From positions 744,001 through 808,000 of the forward strand of contig JAIWND010000003.1 of the NCBI GenBank assembly GCA_025330725.1: a stretch of 64,000 nt of DNA, written 5' to 3'. Under the pieces are notes generated by a model. The model did no database searches, was not told where the DNA came from, and was given only the letters and a program-made list of their open reading frames with translations. This stretch comes from Chlamydoabsidia padenii (taxonomy: Eukaryota; Mucoromycota; Mucoromycetes; Mucorales; Cunninghamellaceae). Below are positions 9,963 to 34,000 of the stretch, piece after piece; position 1 is the stretch's first letter; every line of letters begins with the position of its first letter. The position numbers and the translations under genes were made by a program.

Positions 9963-10499
9963 TCAAGCCCTTTTAGTCCCTCTATAAAAACTAGCATACA
10001 TGTTAACCCGATCGATCGCCTGGCCAGGTTGACGCACACCAAGAGGTTCAACGATAAAGCCATTTTCTTCAAAGATACGATTATACCAAGGTTTTGTTCC
10101 CGCGCTCCGCCAGTACACATGTCCCCCTGGCATCAGAACACGTGCCATTTGTTGAATTTCTTGATCCAGTTCGTCATGGTTCTTGGGGTCAAACCAATCC
10201 ATATGATCCATCACCACCAGCCGAGTCAGGTAAGCATCGTTTAAGGTTCGGAGAACGTTCAGGATCGAGTCGGTGTGTAGGCGGAAACAATCCAAGCCGT
10301 TCTTCTTTAGTCGATCGAATCCTTCGCGTGTCAGATAAGATGGGCAGCTCTGAGGATGGTATCGTTGCATCATACAGAGGTAGTAAAAGTATTGGTCGGT
10401 ACGCAAAAGACTATGGGAAGCAATTGGATCCAAAGTATTTTCAATGTATTCTTGAGTGGTGCATTCTTGTAAAAACATGTTCATTTGATTCATAGGTAC

Positions 10500-10533
<34 letters not shown>

Positions 10534-12638
10534 GAAAAAAAAGTACCATAATGAGTACAAGTGACAATCCCACCCCCCCTTTTTTTTTTTCTTACTTACC
10601 ACCTAGAGCATTCCACATGAACATGGGATTGTTCAGGATTTTCCGAATCATGGGTGAGAAGATAGAAGGTCGAATTTGTTTAGTCCAGATCGCTTGTTGT
10701 TCTTCAATAGTCGAAGCATGACACATTTCTTGTACAGCCTTGGATAATCCATTCATACGCACCCACCATTCAAAGATAGATAATGCCAAACCAGAGTACC
10801 CCGTCTTGTAAAATTTATGAGAGAAGCGATCACTATGTTGAGACCAATATTGAAAGGCATATCCACTGAGATGAGGGGAAATCAAGTCATGAAGTAATGT
10901 TTTGAATAGAGGATGACGACCTTCCCCAAACATACGCCAAAAGTCTTCATAGGGTAAAGAGGAGATGGCAGCCAACTTGAGTTCCAGTAAATGATTCTAA
11001 AAAAAAAAGACGGCGTTTGAATATTCAAATCCCGTCGACCTTACCCCTTCTTTTTTTACCCCACAAGTACCCCCTTGTGTTCCCATCACCCCCTTTTTTA
11101 TTTACCTGGCATGGATTCATATCAACACAATGAATAGTCTTGGGTCCCTTTAAAGCATATTCCAAAGCATTATCCCCCGCCGAAGTAATGACAAAAAGCA
11201 CATCGTCTGTTGACAGATCCAAGAATTCCAGATCCACCCGCGGATCTTCCCAAGTGAATGCATAGATGTAGGATCTGAATTGGGTATGACAGAGCAATTC
11301 GGGGTCGTAATCCAAACGCCATTGTTTTTGATTTCTTTTTTGTTGATACGCCTTCACCAGAGCAGCGTGAGGATTTGATGACAAGGAGGAATAGGAGGTG
11401 GGTGATGACGAGCCACTGCTTGATTCTTCTTCTTCTTCCATAAGAACCATGTTTGAAGAAGAAAATGATTTGGCACACCCCAACCAAACATAGTAAGGGA
11501 TTTGGATCAGATATGGGACTATAAAGTGGTTGCGGCGATTTAAACTTTTGAGAGTGCCAAACTTGTATTCCAGATAATCACGACGACCAGGTCCTAGTTG
11601 AATATGATCCAGATCGAACCACATTTGCCAAAAGTATCGAGTCAGCCAGTTACATTGTCGGTTATGGTGAGAGGAGGTGGAGGGGTTGGATCGACCAGAG
11701 ACGTAAAAGTCGCATACACCTACAATGCCTTCAGGAGAGAGCAACGATTGGATACGGTCAACTACAGGGTAATACATATCCATCATCGATACTATTAAAA
11801 AGTAAAAGTGAGTATCCAAAAGGAAGATCATCATCATTGTTATACTACTTACATGAATAAGACATAGTAACCAATTGGACGCGACCTTCTAAAGAAGTAG
11901 AGGCTTTGAAGGTACTGGCATCTTGACATAACACCGTGACGTTGGTCCATCCACGTTGATTGAATCGTTTTTGAGCCACTTGACAGAGAGACGGAGTAAG
12001 ATCAACCAAATAGATATGTTCAAATTGGTCCACTGGAAACGATAGATGCATCTGTTCAATATTCCAACCTTAAAGTAAATATCAGTCAATAGATAATTCT
12101 TTTTTCTTTTTTGACATTTCACGATATTTACCAGTACCACCACCAAGATCAACCCAAATGGGTTTACCATGATTCATATCATTTGCAATTTGATTCTTCA
12201 ATTGAGCAGCACAAAGTTTCAACATGGTTTTCCTTCCACGTAAAAGAGAGGCACGAGATTGATCATAGACTATCAAAAAAAAAAAAAAAAAAAAAAAAAA
12301 AGGTGTATTAGTTATGATCGTCCATTATTGACAAAGGGGGTGCGTATGGACTTACTGCTAGCTTGATCTTGATAAAAAGATTCCAATCGACTTTGTTGAT
12401 TACTGTGTTTTCCAAGCGGTTTGAAAAAGCAAGAGTACATAAACATCAAGGGTGTTTTCAAGTTTTGCCATCCCACCACGATTGATACCAATGTGCCGAC
12501 CATACTAAGCATCAAAGCATGGGCCCATCGATATTGTTCAAAAAAGGGTTGCACCAGTCCCTTTAAAGTAAGATGTGTTAACCCCATACATAAAGGAATC
12601 CATACTAGATGTACAGGTAATTGTTTTTTAACGGTCAT
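9963..12638 (-). CDS. BTA1: Betaine-lipid (DGTS) synthase, BtaB-BtaA fusion
   Basis: A multi-exon gene starting MTVKKQLPVHLVW at 12638 and ending at 9963. Two hydrophobic segments open the protein. Then comes a class I methyltransferase domain (motif I IWVDLGGGTG; later YLVDLTPSL and VTMSYS). The C-terminal half is the BtaA/DUF3419 domain, with hallmark SYIYAFTWEDPRVDLEFL, VITSAGDNALEYAL and IHCVDMNPCQ. BtaA transfers the 3-amino-3-carboxypropyl group of SAM to diacylglycerol; BtaB N-trimethylates the product to DGTS, a phosphate-free substitute for phosphatidylcholine in ER membranes. Fungal Bta1 combines both activities. In other fungi it is induced by phosphate starvation; I see no clear PHO site here. 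One intron contains a small palindrome around TTTGAATATTCAAA. Confidence 0.92.
11012..11034. repeat. Small imperfect palindrome in a BTA1 intron
   Basis: GGCGTTTGAATATTCAAATCCCG: the arms GGCGTTTGAAT and ATTCAAATCCC place two copies of the TTTGAA half-site in opposite orientation, one with the flanking CCCG of the shared promoter motif. Confidence 0.4.
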
Positions 12639-13117
12639 GGTTTTGTATATAAAAAAGTGTTAAGAGAGCGGAAGAAAGAACGAAAAATAAAAAATCGGGA
12701 CGCTTTCATTTTAAATTAAGGGGCTCCTTTTTAAAAGCCCGACAAACAAGCTTTCTGTTAAAGTATAAACACAAACAACAAACGAATGATGATTATGCAT
12801 GATAACATGATTCCGGTGTAAATGTCAAACCATTTTCACTTTGACTTTTTTTTTCTTTTTTTGCTTTACCAATAGAATGACGGTGATCCATCAACGTTCC
12901 ATTGTTACAGTAAGATCATGCTTACTTTTGATAGGTCAAGAAATCACGGTGGTTTTTATCAATGTGGGAAAAAGGCACACATATATTTATATATAAAAGT
13001 AAAGTGATGGTGAAGGGGGGTCGATTATGCATGCGGTGACAATGAATAGGATGATTGGGCACTTTTTATTCTAACAGGGCGGAATTTAAAATAAATGGTA
13101 ATGGCACCTAGGGTGCT

Positions 13118-13161
<44 letters not shown>

Positions 13162-13197
13162 CACGCTTCTTCTTTTTTCCCACTACTTTATAATTAA
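12639..13197. other. Intergenic: BTA1 promoter and a 42-T run
   Basis: This holds the BTA1 upstream region (AAATCGGGACGC and ATTTTAAATT nearby), a GGGCGGAATTTAAA site at 13077-13090, and a T42 homopolymer at 13120-13161 just past the end of the homeodomain gene. No gene seen. Confidence 0.6.
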
Positions 13198-14616
13198 CTA
13201 AACTTCACCAGTCTCAATCATATCTTCCGACAAACCTTGCTCGCGACGCCAAGCTATAAAGTCTTCATAGGTCTTTATTTTACCTTCTGCCACCAATCGT
13301 TTGAACAAGAACAAGGCGGATTGGAACCGACGTTTATGATTGGAAAACCAGTAGGTGACGTTACGAGGATTCAAACCAGTGTGCTCAACCACTTGCTTCC
13401 GTTGCTCCTTGGTCAACTTGTTTCTTTGACTGTAGATATTGAAGAACATGGACATCAAGTAATGGGTGGTGGCATTATCGTACGAGGTGGCGGTCCTGGT
13501 CTTGGTGGCGGTGACTTTGGGTGGAGTCGATGGGCGTCGTCTTTGTCGTTTCATCATCGGCTCTGTATTTGTGGTGGTGGGTTGGTGGTCTTGGTCATCC
13601 TCTTGGCTTTGTTGGTATTCACTACACGATTCCTCTACTTCCTCTTCTTCTTCCGGATTAGCAATCAAATCCAATGGCGTAATATCTTCTTCTTTCGGAT
13701 TCAACAAGGCTGACCAAGGCGACGATGGTATGGATGATAAAGAAGACGAAGAACACGATGTAGAAAAGAGTAGTTGCTGTTGCTGCTGCTGTTGTTGTTG
13801 TTGTTGTTGACGAGGACTGACTGGACAAGACCAAGGTGCCTTCTTCTCGATGGTGATATTGGGTGTGACTGGGGTAGACCATGACGACACGTCTCGTGAA
13901 AGTGGACGACTAGGCAATACCAAGGATAATGGCTGAATATGTGGTGACGGTGCACGCGAATCATCCAGATAGGGCATGATCTCAGTACAAGACAAGGAGC
14001 GGAACGACGACGACGACGCGGAAGGCGGACCCGACAAGGATAACGTGGACAAAGACGGGGTAGGCACGGAAAACGTATCCACCAAACTCGCAGTTCGTTG
14101 GCGCTTGGCCAAGGCACACTGAAGGGCTTGGTTATAGATAGGCAGGGCTACTTCCTGTGGTGCTTGTCCTGCTAGTCGACCTTGCTCGATCTTGTCAAGA
14201 AGATGATCAAGCACTCGAAAACGATGGATCAGGCACTGATAGGCACTTTTGATATGGATGGTGGACGCTTCTGGATTATCATCGATGGACACTTGGGAGT
14301 ATCTTGCAATGATGGAGGCTAGTTGGGACGACATGGAATTTAGCCACGCATGGACCCGAGGACGACATGCAACGTGTTGGCTCATCACAATGTTGTATTG
14401 GAACTCCATCCAGCAATAGGCGAAATGATCGAAATCGGGGTGGTGGACAAAGGATGGTAGGTTGGGGAAATGAACCCAAAGATCAATCAAGGGTATCATG
14501 TGTGAAATCGAAGGTGGCAGGATGGTGTCTTCTTCTTCATCATCAACATCAACTTCTTCTTTGATCTCGATCTCCGTATGACATGGTGGGTAATTGGTGA
14601 ATGCTAATGATGACAT
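13198..14616 (-). CDS. Homeodomain transcription factor (C-terminal homeobox)
   Basis: A single-exon protein of about 472 residues. The first ATG is at 14616 (MSSLAFTNYPP, A at -3); the upstream extension of the frame has no ATG. The N-terminus is acidic (DVDDEEEDT), followed by a folded-looking region with Trp/Phe. The middle is Ser/Pro-rich with a run of 12 Gln and further acidic runs. The homeodomain lies about 85-35 residues from the C-terminus: LMSMFFNIYSQRNKLTKEQR, TGLNPRNVTYWFSNHKRRFQ. The recognition helix has the invariant W-F-x-N-x-(K)RR pattern. The wording resembles HD1/TALE-like fungal homeodomains, but subclass is not settled. A nuclear DNA-binding role is inferred from the domain. 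Confidence 0.88.
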   Translation of the reverse strand: MSSLAFTNYPPCHTEIEIKEEVDVDDEEEDTILPPSISHMIPLIDLWVHFPNLPSFVHHPDFDHFAYCWMEFQYNIVMSQHVACRPRVHAWLNSMSSQLASIIARYSQVSIDDNPEASTIHIKSAYQCLIHRFRVLDHLLDKIEQGRLAGQAPQEVALPIYNQALQCALAKRQRTASLVDTFSVPTPSLSTLSLSGPPSASSSSFRSLSCTEIMPYLDDSRAPSPHIQPLSLVLPSRPLSRDVSSWSTPVTPNITIEKKAPWSCPVSPRQQQQQQQQQQQQLLFSTSCSSSSLSSIPSSPWSALLNPKEEDITPLDLIANPEEEEEVEESCSEYQQSQEDDQDHQPTTTNTEPMMKRQRRRPSTPPKVTATKTRTATSYDNATTHYLMSMFFNIYSQRNKLTKEQRKQVVEHTGLNPRNVTYWFSNHKRRFQSALFLFKRLVAEGKIKTYEDFIAWRREQGLSEDMIETGEV

Positions 14617-15186
14617 TTTTTGGTGATAGAGTGTGGATGGATGGAAAAGAAACAAAAAGTGGGAAAGAGGGGATAGGTAGATTTATAGGCAGCGTTGATT
14701 TTGTTGATACGTTGTTCTAGAATGGATTCCTATATAAATATATATTTATATATACACAACATAGACTATAGTTTAGAATAGGATGATCTCTCTTTTGTTT
14801 TTAACTTTATATCATATAATAATAAAAACTTGTCATTTACCTGATTGACGTTTTATATCTGATGTATTCTTTGATTGATGTAGAAATCGTAAAATGGATG
14901 ATGGCCTTTATTTATATCATTAAACCAAATTTGTATCATAAAGGATTTCTACTTTGGTCGGACAAAAGGTTAATTATATAGTATCATGGCAAGTCAGTAT
15001 GGGTGACAAGAAGACCAAACAACAATGAACGACAGTGTTCTTTCTCGAGGGAAACCCCGATGATAGTCGCGTTCCACAAAAGGCAAGATGCTAAAAGAGT
15101 TGCATGAATAAGTTTGTTTTTTATTGAATAAAGTAATTTAAAAGATGAAGATGGTTGATAAGAGTGTTAAGGGCTATTGCTAAATA

Positions 15187-15220
<34 letters not shown>

Positions 15221-15351
15221 GATGATGATGGTGATGATAACAAATAAGAGGATAAACAAAGAAAAAAAAGAAGTATGTGCAGGGTGTAAGAGGGGGAGAA
15301 TAAAAATAAAACAAGAGGGTGACTTGGACAAGAAGGTTGTCAATTATTCCA
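14617..15351. other. Intergenic, AT-rich with a (GA)n microsatellite
   Basis: TATA-like ATATATTTATATATA at about 14735-14752 and a GA microsatellite at about 15185-15220. No gene or RNA recognised. Confidence 0.6.
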
Positions 15352-16858
15352 TCAAGCACAATCTTGATGTTTCAATAGCTGGTGGTGATTCTTATTAAAA
15401 TGTCGTCTTTTCATCCACCAAATCAGAATTCCCAAGGCGACGAGAAGAGTGATGATCGGTAAAAGAGGAGACCAAAAGCGAGTGATTTGATCCTTTACGT
15501 CCAAAGGTTGTTGTTGGTTTTGATGAGTAGTAAATGATGGATCACCGACAAGTTTTTGTATCACACCAGTATTAGGTGGAGCCCGGTAGATTGGTGAACG
15601 AATGACGGAGACCGGAGCCATCAAGAGTCGTTCCACTTTAACTTTATTGACAGAGGTTGAAGGAGCATAGGACCCGGCATTCAAAACACTATTACCAATG
15701 GTATGATGGACAGCTAAGTGTAAAAACACACACACAATTAGTAATCTGTCATTTCATAAAACAACATGTTTCTTTACTTACCACCTGTCAAATGAGTTCG
15801 ATCCCACCAAAGATATTCATCCATTCCCAAATCATTACAGTCGCCTTGACAATCATCCCAAAAAGCCCGATTTGTATTGACGATGCCAAAAGTGGTCGGA
15901 TCATGGACCATGTCAGATAATAAAGAGTACACGTCAATGAGATCCAATGTCAATGTACCATACTTTTTGTTAAAGTCCATCACTTGATATTTGAGTCCTT
16001 GGTTCACCACCTTGACCGCCCTTCCTCGACTAGGTGCCATCATCGTATCCATAAAGTAGGGCATGTATTCCATTGGTGGCAGGTTAATCAACATGATTTG
16101 ATTGGCCTTGAATAACTTGTGTACCATTTTCTACATAAACATAAAAGTGTCAATCAATGATATTCTTCTGTCCTTTTTCTAAACCACCTTGAGTACTTAC
16201 GATTTGATTCATGATACAGTCAGAGATTATGGTGAAATCTGGTGCATCTATATAAAAAGGGTATCATCAATATCTATGTATAATTCATTGTCCCTTCTTC
16301 TTTTTTACCTGGTTGTTCCTTGAAAGCGTGATGAATATCATTGACACCTACCCAAAACGCATAAACAGTTTCACTGGGGTCCAACTTGAGATGTTGTTGA
16401 TAATAGAATTCCACTTGGTCTTGAATGCTTGGGGTATTATAATAGTTACTGGAAGAAGTGTTGGGGAAGAGAGCATTATCACAGACAGCACCAGTATAAG
16501 CAAAACTATGTAATGTTGCGTTCCAACCAGCTGCTACGTGTTCACTCCAAATAGGTCCATTAGTCCATCGTTGGAAATTACCAACATCTTGAATATAAAA
16601 AAAAGGGGGAGGGGAAAGAGAAACGAAAAATTAAAGATTGGGGCGGCATTTTAAATGGCTTTTTTGCTTACCAGAATAGGAATCCCCAAAAACAACAAGG
16701 TTAGTTGCTTTGGCTGTTACCAGTATACTTGTGGGCACCAATACAATAGAAGTTAAAAGTGATAATAACATGAATAATGATAAAGGAATGGAATGGGGGT
16801 AAAGTAGAAATGAAGAAGAAGAAGAAGAAGAAAATGAATCCTTGATTCTTTTATGCAT
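15352..16858 (-). CDS. Secreted/membrane-anchored SGNH (GDSL) esterase, CE16-like
   Basis: About six exons. The N-terminus has a hydrophobic signal segment (MLLSLLTSIVLVP...), then the GDS nucleophile block FGDSYSG, the Gly/Asn block FWVGVND, and the catalytic block V as DRTHLTGG. These three blocks in this order define SGNH hydrolases. WTNGPIWSEHVA and the overall arrangement match fungal CE16 acetylesterases, which remove acetyl groups from hemicellulose-type oligosaccharides. Unusually, the C-terminus adds a ~100-residue tail with one membrane helix (LLPIITLLVALGILIWWMKRR) and a basic cytosolic end, so the enzyme is probably anchored in the membrane with the catalytic domain outside. The start could be 16858 (MHKRIKD) or an in-frame ATG about 85 bp downstream, which gives a tidier signal peptide. 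Confidence 0.85.
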
Positions 16859-17161
16859 CGATCTGTGGAGAGGCAGTGATTGTTACACGTACGAACCATT
16901 GGAAATCTCAACATGCCATTATTCATTGCACAGTCAATTTCCACTTTTTCTATTTCGACAATTGAGACAGTAAAGATTATTCTACTTTAATGATTGACTT
17001 TATATCTTCAACTCATTATTAGGGCTTGTCTCTTTTATGATGATCTTATAGTGGTAATACACATATAAAGTATATGTACATACATAATGTAGAGTGAATT
17101 CTTACTTGCTGGTTTTATAGTGACCTATCAGTCATGTGCTCACATGAATCTTGCGATCTAC

Positions 17162-17206
<45 letters not shown>

Positions 17207-17467
17207 GTGGCACTGACACACCTGAATCCATACAATTCTCAATTTCATATAACAAAGGGGCTTCTTTTTTGGACTGGCTGCACTTGAAATGATTCTCGTC
17301 TCTGATTGGCTGGATTTTGATGGGATAGCATTGTTCATCCGATTATCCTCTCAGTTCCGATTTCCCGTTTTTCTTTCCTTCTTTTCTTTTTACCAACAAA
17401 TATAGAATGATAGAGAAACTAATGTTTTGGTTTCTTTTTCTTTCGCATTCTCACTCTTTCAACCCTC
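16859..17467. other. Divergent promoter region with a T40 run
   Basis: This separates the SGNH esterase gene (-) from the MFS gene (+). It contains T40 at 17166-17205 and a CT-rich leader directly before the ATG at 17468. No gene seen. Confidence 0.6.
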
Positions 17468-19606
17468 ATGAAACGCCATGATCAACAACCAACAGTAGCT
17501 ACACCTTTATCCGATCTGGATTCACAACATGGGAAACCTACTATTACTAATGACGAACCAAAGGCGAACTTGGTACACAGCGATCCCGACCATATGACCA
17601 ATGCTTCCTGGAAGATCAAATCAATGGTCTTGATTTGTATGCTCACACTTCCCGGTATGAATCAAAAGGGATCCATTATTATCTTTGGCTCATTTAACCT
17701 TTTACTTTAACTTTTGCAATAGTGGGTTGTCATTACATGGAAGCAACCATGGGGACATTGAAAACATCTTTGAAAGCGGTATGTAATATATAACTATATG
17801 GTATATACAAGAATCCCTGTCATTCTAATTCTAATTCTTTTTTTTTTTTCTTCCCCATACCTTTTAGTCGATGCATATTAACAACACTCAATTTGGGATC
17901 CTATTATCCGCTGTGACGCTTGTAAACACGATGCTACCACTTTTGGCAGGTGCGTTTGTTGATGATACTACGGGTTTTGGATCAGTTCGTGCAACAACCT
18001 TTGTTAGTTTCGTCATCTTTGTTGGCTCCTTGATTGTCTCCTTGGCTGCTTCACATAATCATTATGCTGCAATGGTGGCAGGACAAATGATTTATGGTCT
18101 AGGTGGTGGAATGATCGTAAGTAGTTACATAACACACATACGTGGTTTAATTCCTTTAATCGTTGGACCTAGGTGACTATGCAAGAAGCTATTATATCCA
18201 AGTGGTTTCGAAATCAACAATTGGCCATTGTCATTGGTTTGGTACTATGCCTGGCTCGCTTGATAAAATGGTTGGCGAAAATGATTTGTTATCCTGTTGT
18301 CAACGCCTCTGGTAGCACGACCACGCCTATCTTTATTGCCACGATCATTTGCGCTTTGGGATTTGCTATGAATGGTGTGTATTGGTACATCATGTATCGG
18401 TATGGCTGGGCTACTCCTTCTGGAAAAGAACTGTCAAGACCTGCTGGAGCGGGACTGGAAAAAGAACAAGTATTTGATAATGATGATGGTGGATCTATCT
18501 TTGTTGACCGGAAAAGAACACCTTCCTTTATGACCTCTGTCCGATTGATTCTACATTGGTTGCCTTACTTGCCGTCTACCTTTTGGATGATTCCTTGGAT
18601 TCAGTTTGTCATGTCAAGTGCTCTTAGCAGTTTTGATGACATCGCCACGTAAGTGTATACTAATGATGATGTGTTTATATGTATTGTGGATTTAATCGTT
18701 GTTATCTACATTCTATAGTGAATACGTCCAATTCCGATTTGAAACTACAACAGTAATGGCTGGGGTAAGCTTTTATTTGCAACTGTCTTTCTACAAACTG
18801 TGCCACTCATCGCCTTTTACTCTCTTTTTTTTTTATACATATAGTACCAAAGTAGTTTGACACAAGTGGTACCTATTGTCGCCGCACCTATTCTGGGCAT
18901 TCTAATTCATTGGTACGGCCGTCGTTTGTATAGTCGTAAGTACCTCTCTCTATCTTTCTCTTTATAAACTACCGTAAAAGACAAAGATCTAACCAAACTC
19001 TCCTTTTTAGTCCTACTGGCAACGATTTTCTTGATCCTGTCCATGGTATTGTTGGGTTATACAATGACAACACCTGCCATAGGTATGATATTGTTCTCTT
19101 GTGCTTTGGCTTTCGGTCCAGTCTCTGTTCTGAGCTCCACAGCACTGCTTCTTCCTCACGAACTGGTCGGAATCGGTACGGGACTTCACAAATGCGCCAA
19201 CAACATTGGAACCACCATCATTGCTGTTCTTGTAGGCTATGTACAAGATTTGACGTACCATGATGGGGATTCCTCGGACGACAAGGTAGATGCACGCAAC
19301 CAGTATGATGGCGTGATGATTCTCTATCTCTGTTTGGGCGCAGGGTCTACAGTATTGGCGTTGGTGTTTTGGTGGATGGATCATCGTCAGCTTGATCGGT
19401 GGCTCCAGGCTGATAAAAAGAATCGTGACCATAGGATTGAAAAGGTGGTATCTGAAACAAATAGCAACCATCTCGCTTCTATTGGCAGTCAACTGTTGGT
19501 CAAGAAATCTTACTGGTATGTAGGCTTTTACTGCTTTTGGTTGGTTATTGCTTGGTTGGTCTTCTTTGTCTTTGCCCTGATGCCGGTTTACATGAATTAT
19601 GATTAG
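17468..19606 (+). CDS. Major facilitator transporter, MFSD1-like
   Basis: Seven exons in frame (17468-17654, 17723-17778, 17868-18116, 18173-18648, 18720-18765, 18845-18935, 19011-19606), giving about 566 residues. The N-terminal ~45 residues are hydrophilic, then about 12 membrane helices follow. MFS signatures include the loop after helix 2 (AGAFVDDTTGFGSVR), GQMIYGLGGGMIVVTMQEAIISKWF and GLVLCLARL. That last region closely resembles MFSD1, the lysosomal dipeptide uniporter of animals, whose equivalent reads GxGGESLxVAQNxxxVSWF. A vacuolar or plasma-membrane solute carrier is therefore likely; the substrate is inferred only. A long hydrophilic loop lies between the N- and C-halves (GATPSGKELSRP...DRKRTPSF). 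Confidence 0.88.
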
Positions 19607-20009
19607 GATGGTACCTTTTTTATTTTTATTTTTATTTTTATTTTTAGCAATTTTTATATATCTTCTCATTATATTATATCCCCTTCACTTTTTATCATGA
19701 AATAAAGTAATTCTTGTCTTTGGCCCTGGTATGGTCTCCCTTCCATCATGTTAAATAAACTTTTAATGATAATGATAATAAAAATCGACCATGGTGATGC
19801 TTTCAGGGGTGGAATTGATTGATACCCCGTCATTTGAAGGCGGGATTTGAAAAAAGACAAATTCATATGCAGCTACTCCAATTATTGAATCAAGTGCTAG
19901 TCAAATGGATGGAAGACATAAAAAGAGCACTTGATTTCAAATTGAATAGTATCATTGTTTATTTATAAGAATATCATACATTTTATTATCTATCTATATA
20001 TCTATTATC
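19607..20009. other. Intergenic between convergent genes
   Basis: The 3' flanks of the MFS gene and the BEACH gene. It holds a TTTTTA tandem (about 19617-19646) and a perfect GGCGGGATTTGAA at 19839-19851, far from any recognised start codon. Confidence 0.6.
19839..19851 (+). promoter_or_regulatory. GGCGGGATTTGAA motif between two 3' ends
   Basis: A full match to the shared motif, but located between convergent genes. It argues that not every copy is a promoter element. Confidence 0.3.
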
Positions 20010-33292
<13,283 letters not shown>

Positions 33293-33688
33293 AGTTAGGA
33301 TCTTTTCAGAGACTACAAATTTATTTCCCGCTTATTTTACTGACATGTCTGAATGTTTAGCCGCCATTTAAATTCCCGCTGCAAGGCGTGCTAGTAAATT
33401 CGGGATTTGAATGTTGGACCTTGATTTGCATGAATTTTCTATTCCGGCAAACCAAATTTGACAGTTAGAAGTGATCTACAGGAGAAGATATTCGACTTTG
33501 AAAAAAAAATCCCGAGTCTTTTTCATCCTGATGTAAAGTTGGCAGTAAAAATTTTGTGGTACCATGAAGGAACAATACGAAAAGGCCATAAAAACATGGC
33601 AGTCATTCATAGCGTACGCTGAAATACATAAAGAATGGTCAGATGTACTGCGTCCACCTAAAAAGGAAGTGCTAAGATATGGCTGCCA
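33293..33688. other. Upstream region of the BEACH gene with shared motifs
   Basis: TTTAAATTCCCGC at 33367-33379 and CGGGATTTGAAT at 33401-33412 lie 75-120 bp before the BEACH gene ATG. A short frame at 33564-33692 (MKEQYEKAIKTWQSF...) precedes the ORF at 33689. Confidence 0.5.
33367..33412. promoter_or_regulatory. Pair of shared motifs upstream of the ALFY-like gene
   Basis: TTTAAATTCCCGC and CGGGATTTGAAT in opposite orientations, 22 bp apart, 75-120 bp upstream of ATG 33292. Their position favours that upstream ATG over the later ones. Confidence 0.5.
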
Positions 33689-34000
33689 ATGACAAGCAAA
33701 TCATATGATCTTGATAGAACCAAACTATTTGCAAACTCATCTGATAATTTATATTCCTTTGGTAGTGTGACATCGTTGGAGGATCCTGGGGAGATTAGTG
33801 TTACCCCGTGGGATCAGCTTCCTTCCCAAACCGACAATGTCAGCACCGATGATTGGGAATTTGTAAAAGGCTACATAAAAGGAAGCACTGGCCGAATGAA
33901 TTGGGTCAAGTGTTACGATGCTGGGCGGAAACAAGGACTTTTTGCAAAGTACCCTAATTCGAACAGTTTGAAAACTAACTACAATAAAAACAAAAAATAA
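33689..34000 (+). CDS. Hypothetical 103-residue ORF, possibly a gene remnant
   Basis: The ORF MTSKSYDLDRTKLF... has balanced, protein-like composition (DWEFVKGYIKGSTGRMNW) but ends in a Lys/Asn-rich low-complexity tail. A second frame just upstream (33564-33692, MKEQYEKAIKTWQSFIAYAEI) overlaps its start by a few bases. The pair may be pieces of one degraded gene, perhaps from a mobile element, since the neighbourhood is repeat-rich. No family recognised; it may not be expressed. Confidence 0.25.
   Translation: MTSKSYDLDRTKLFANSSDNLYSFGSVTSLEDPGEISVTPWDQLPSQTDNVSTDDWEFVKGYIKGSTGRMNWVKCYDAGRKQGLFAKYPNSNSLKTNYNKNKK

Noticed and set aside
13237..13713. Open frames on the plus strand over the homeodomain gene
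   Set aside because: They mirror the codon and Ser/Gln repeats of the minus-strand gene and carry no domain.
19013..19669. A 218-residue minus-strand frame
   Set aside because: It lies antisense to the last exon of the MFS gene and has no family features; a shadow of coding sequence.
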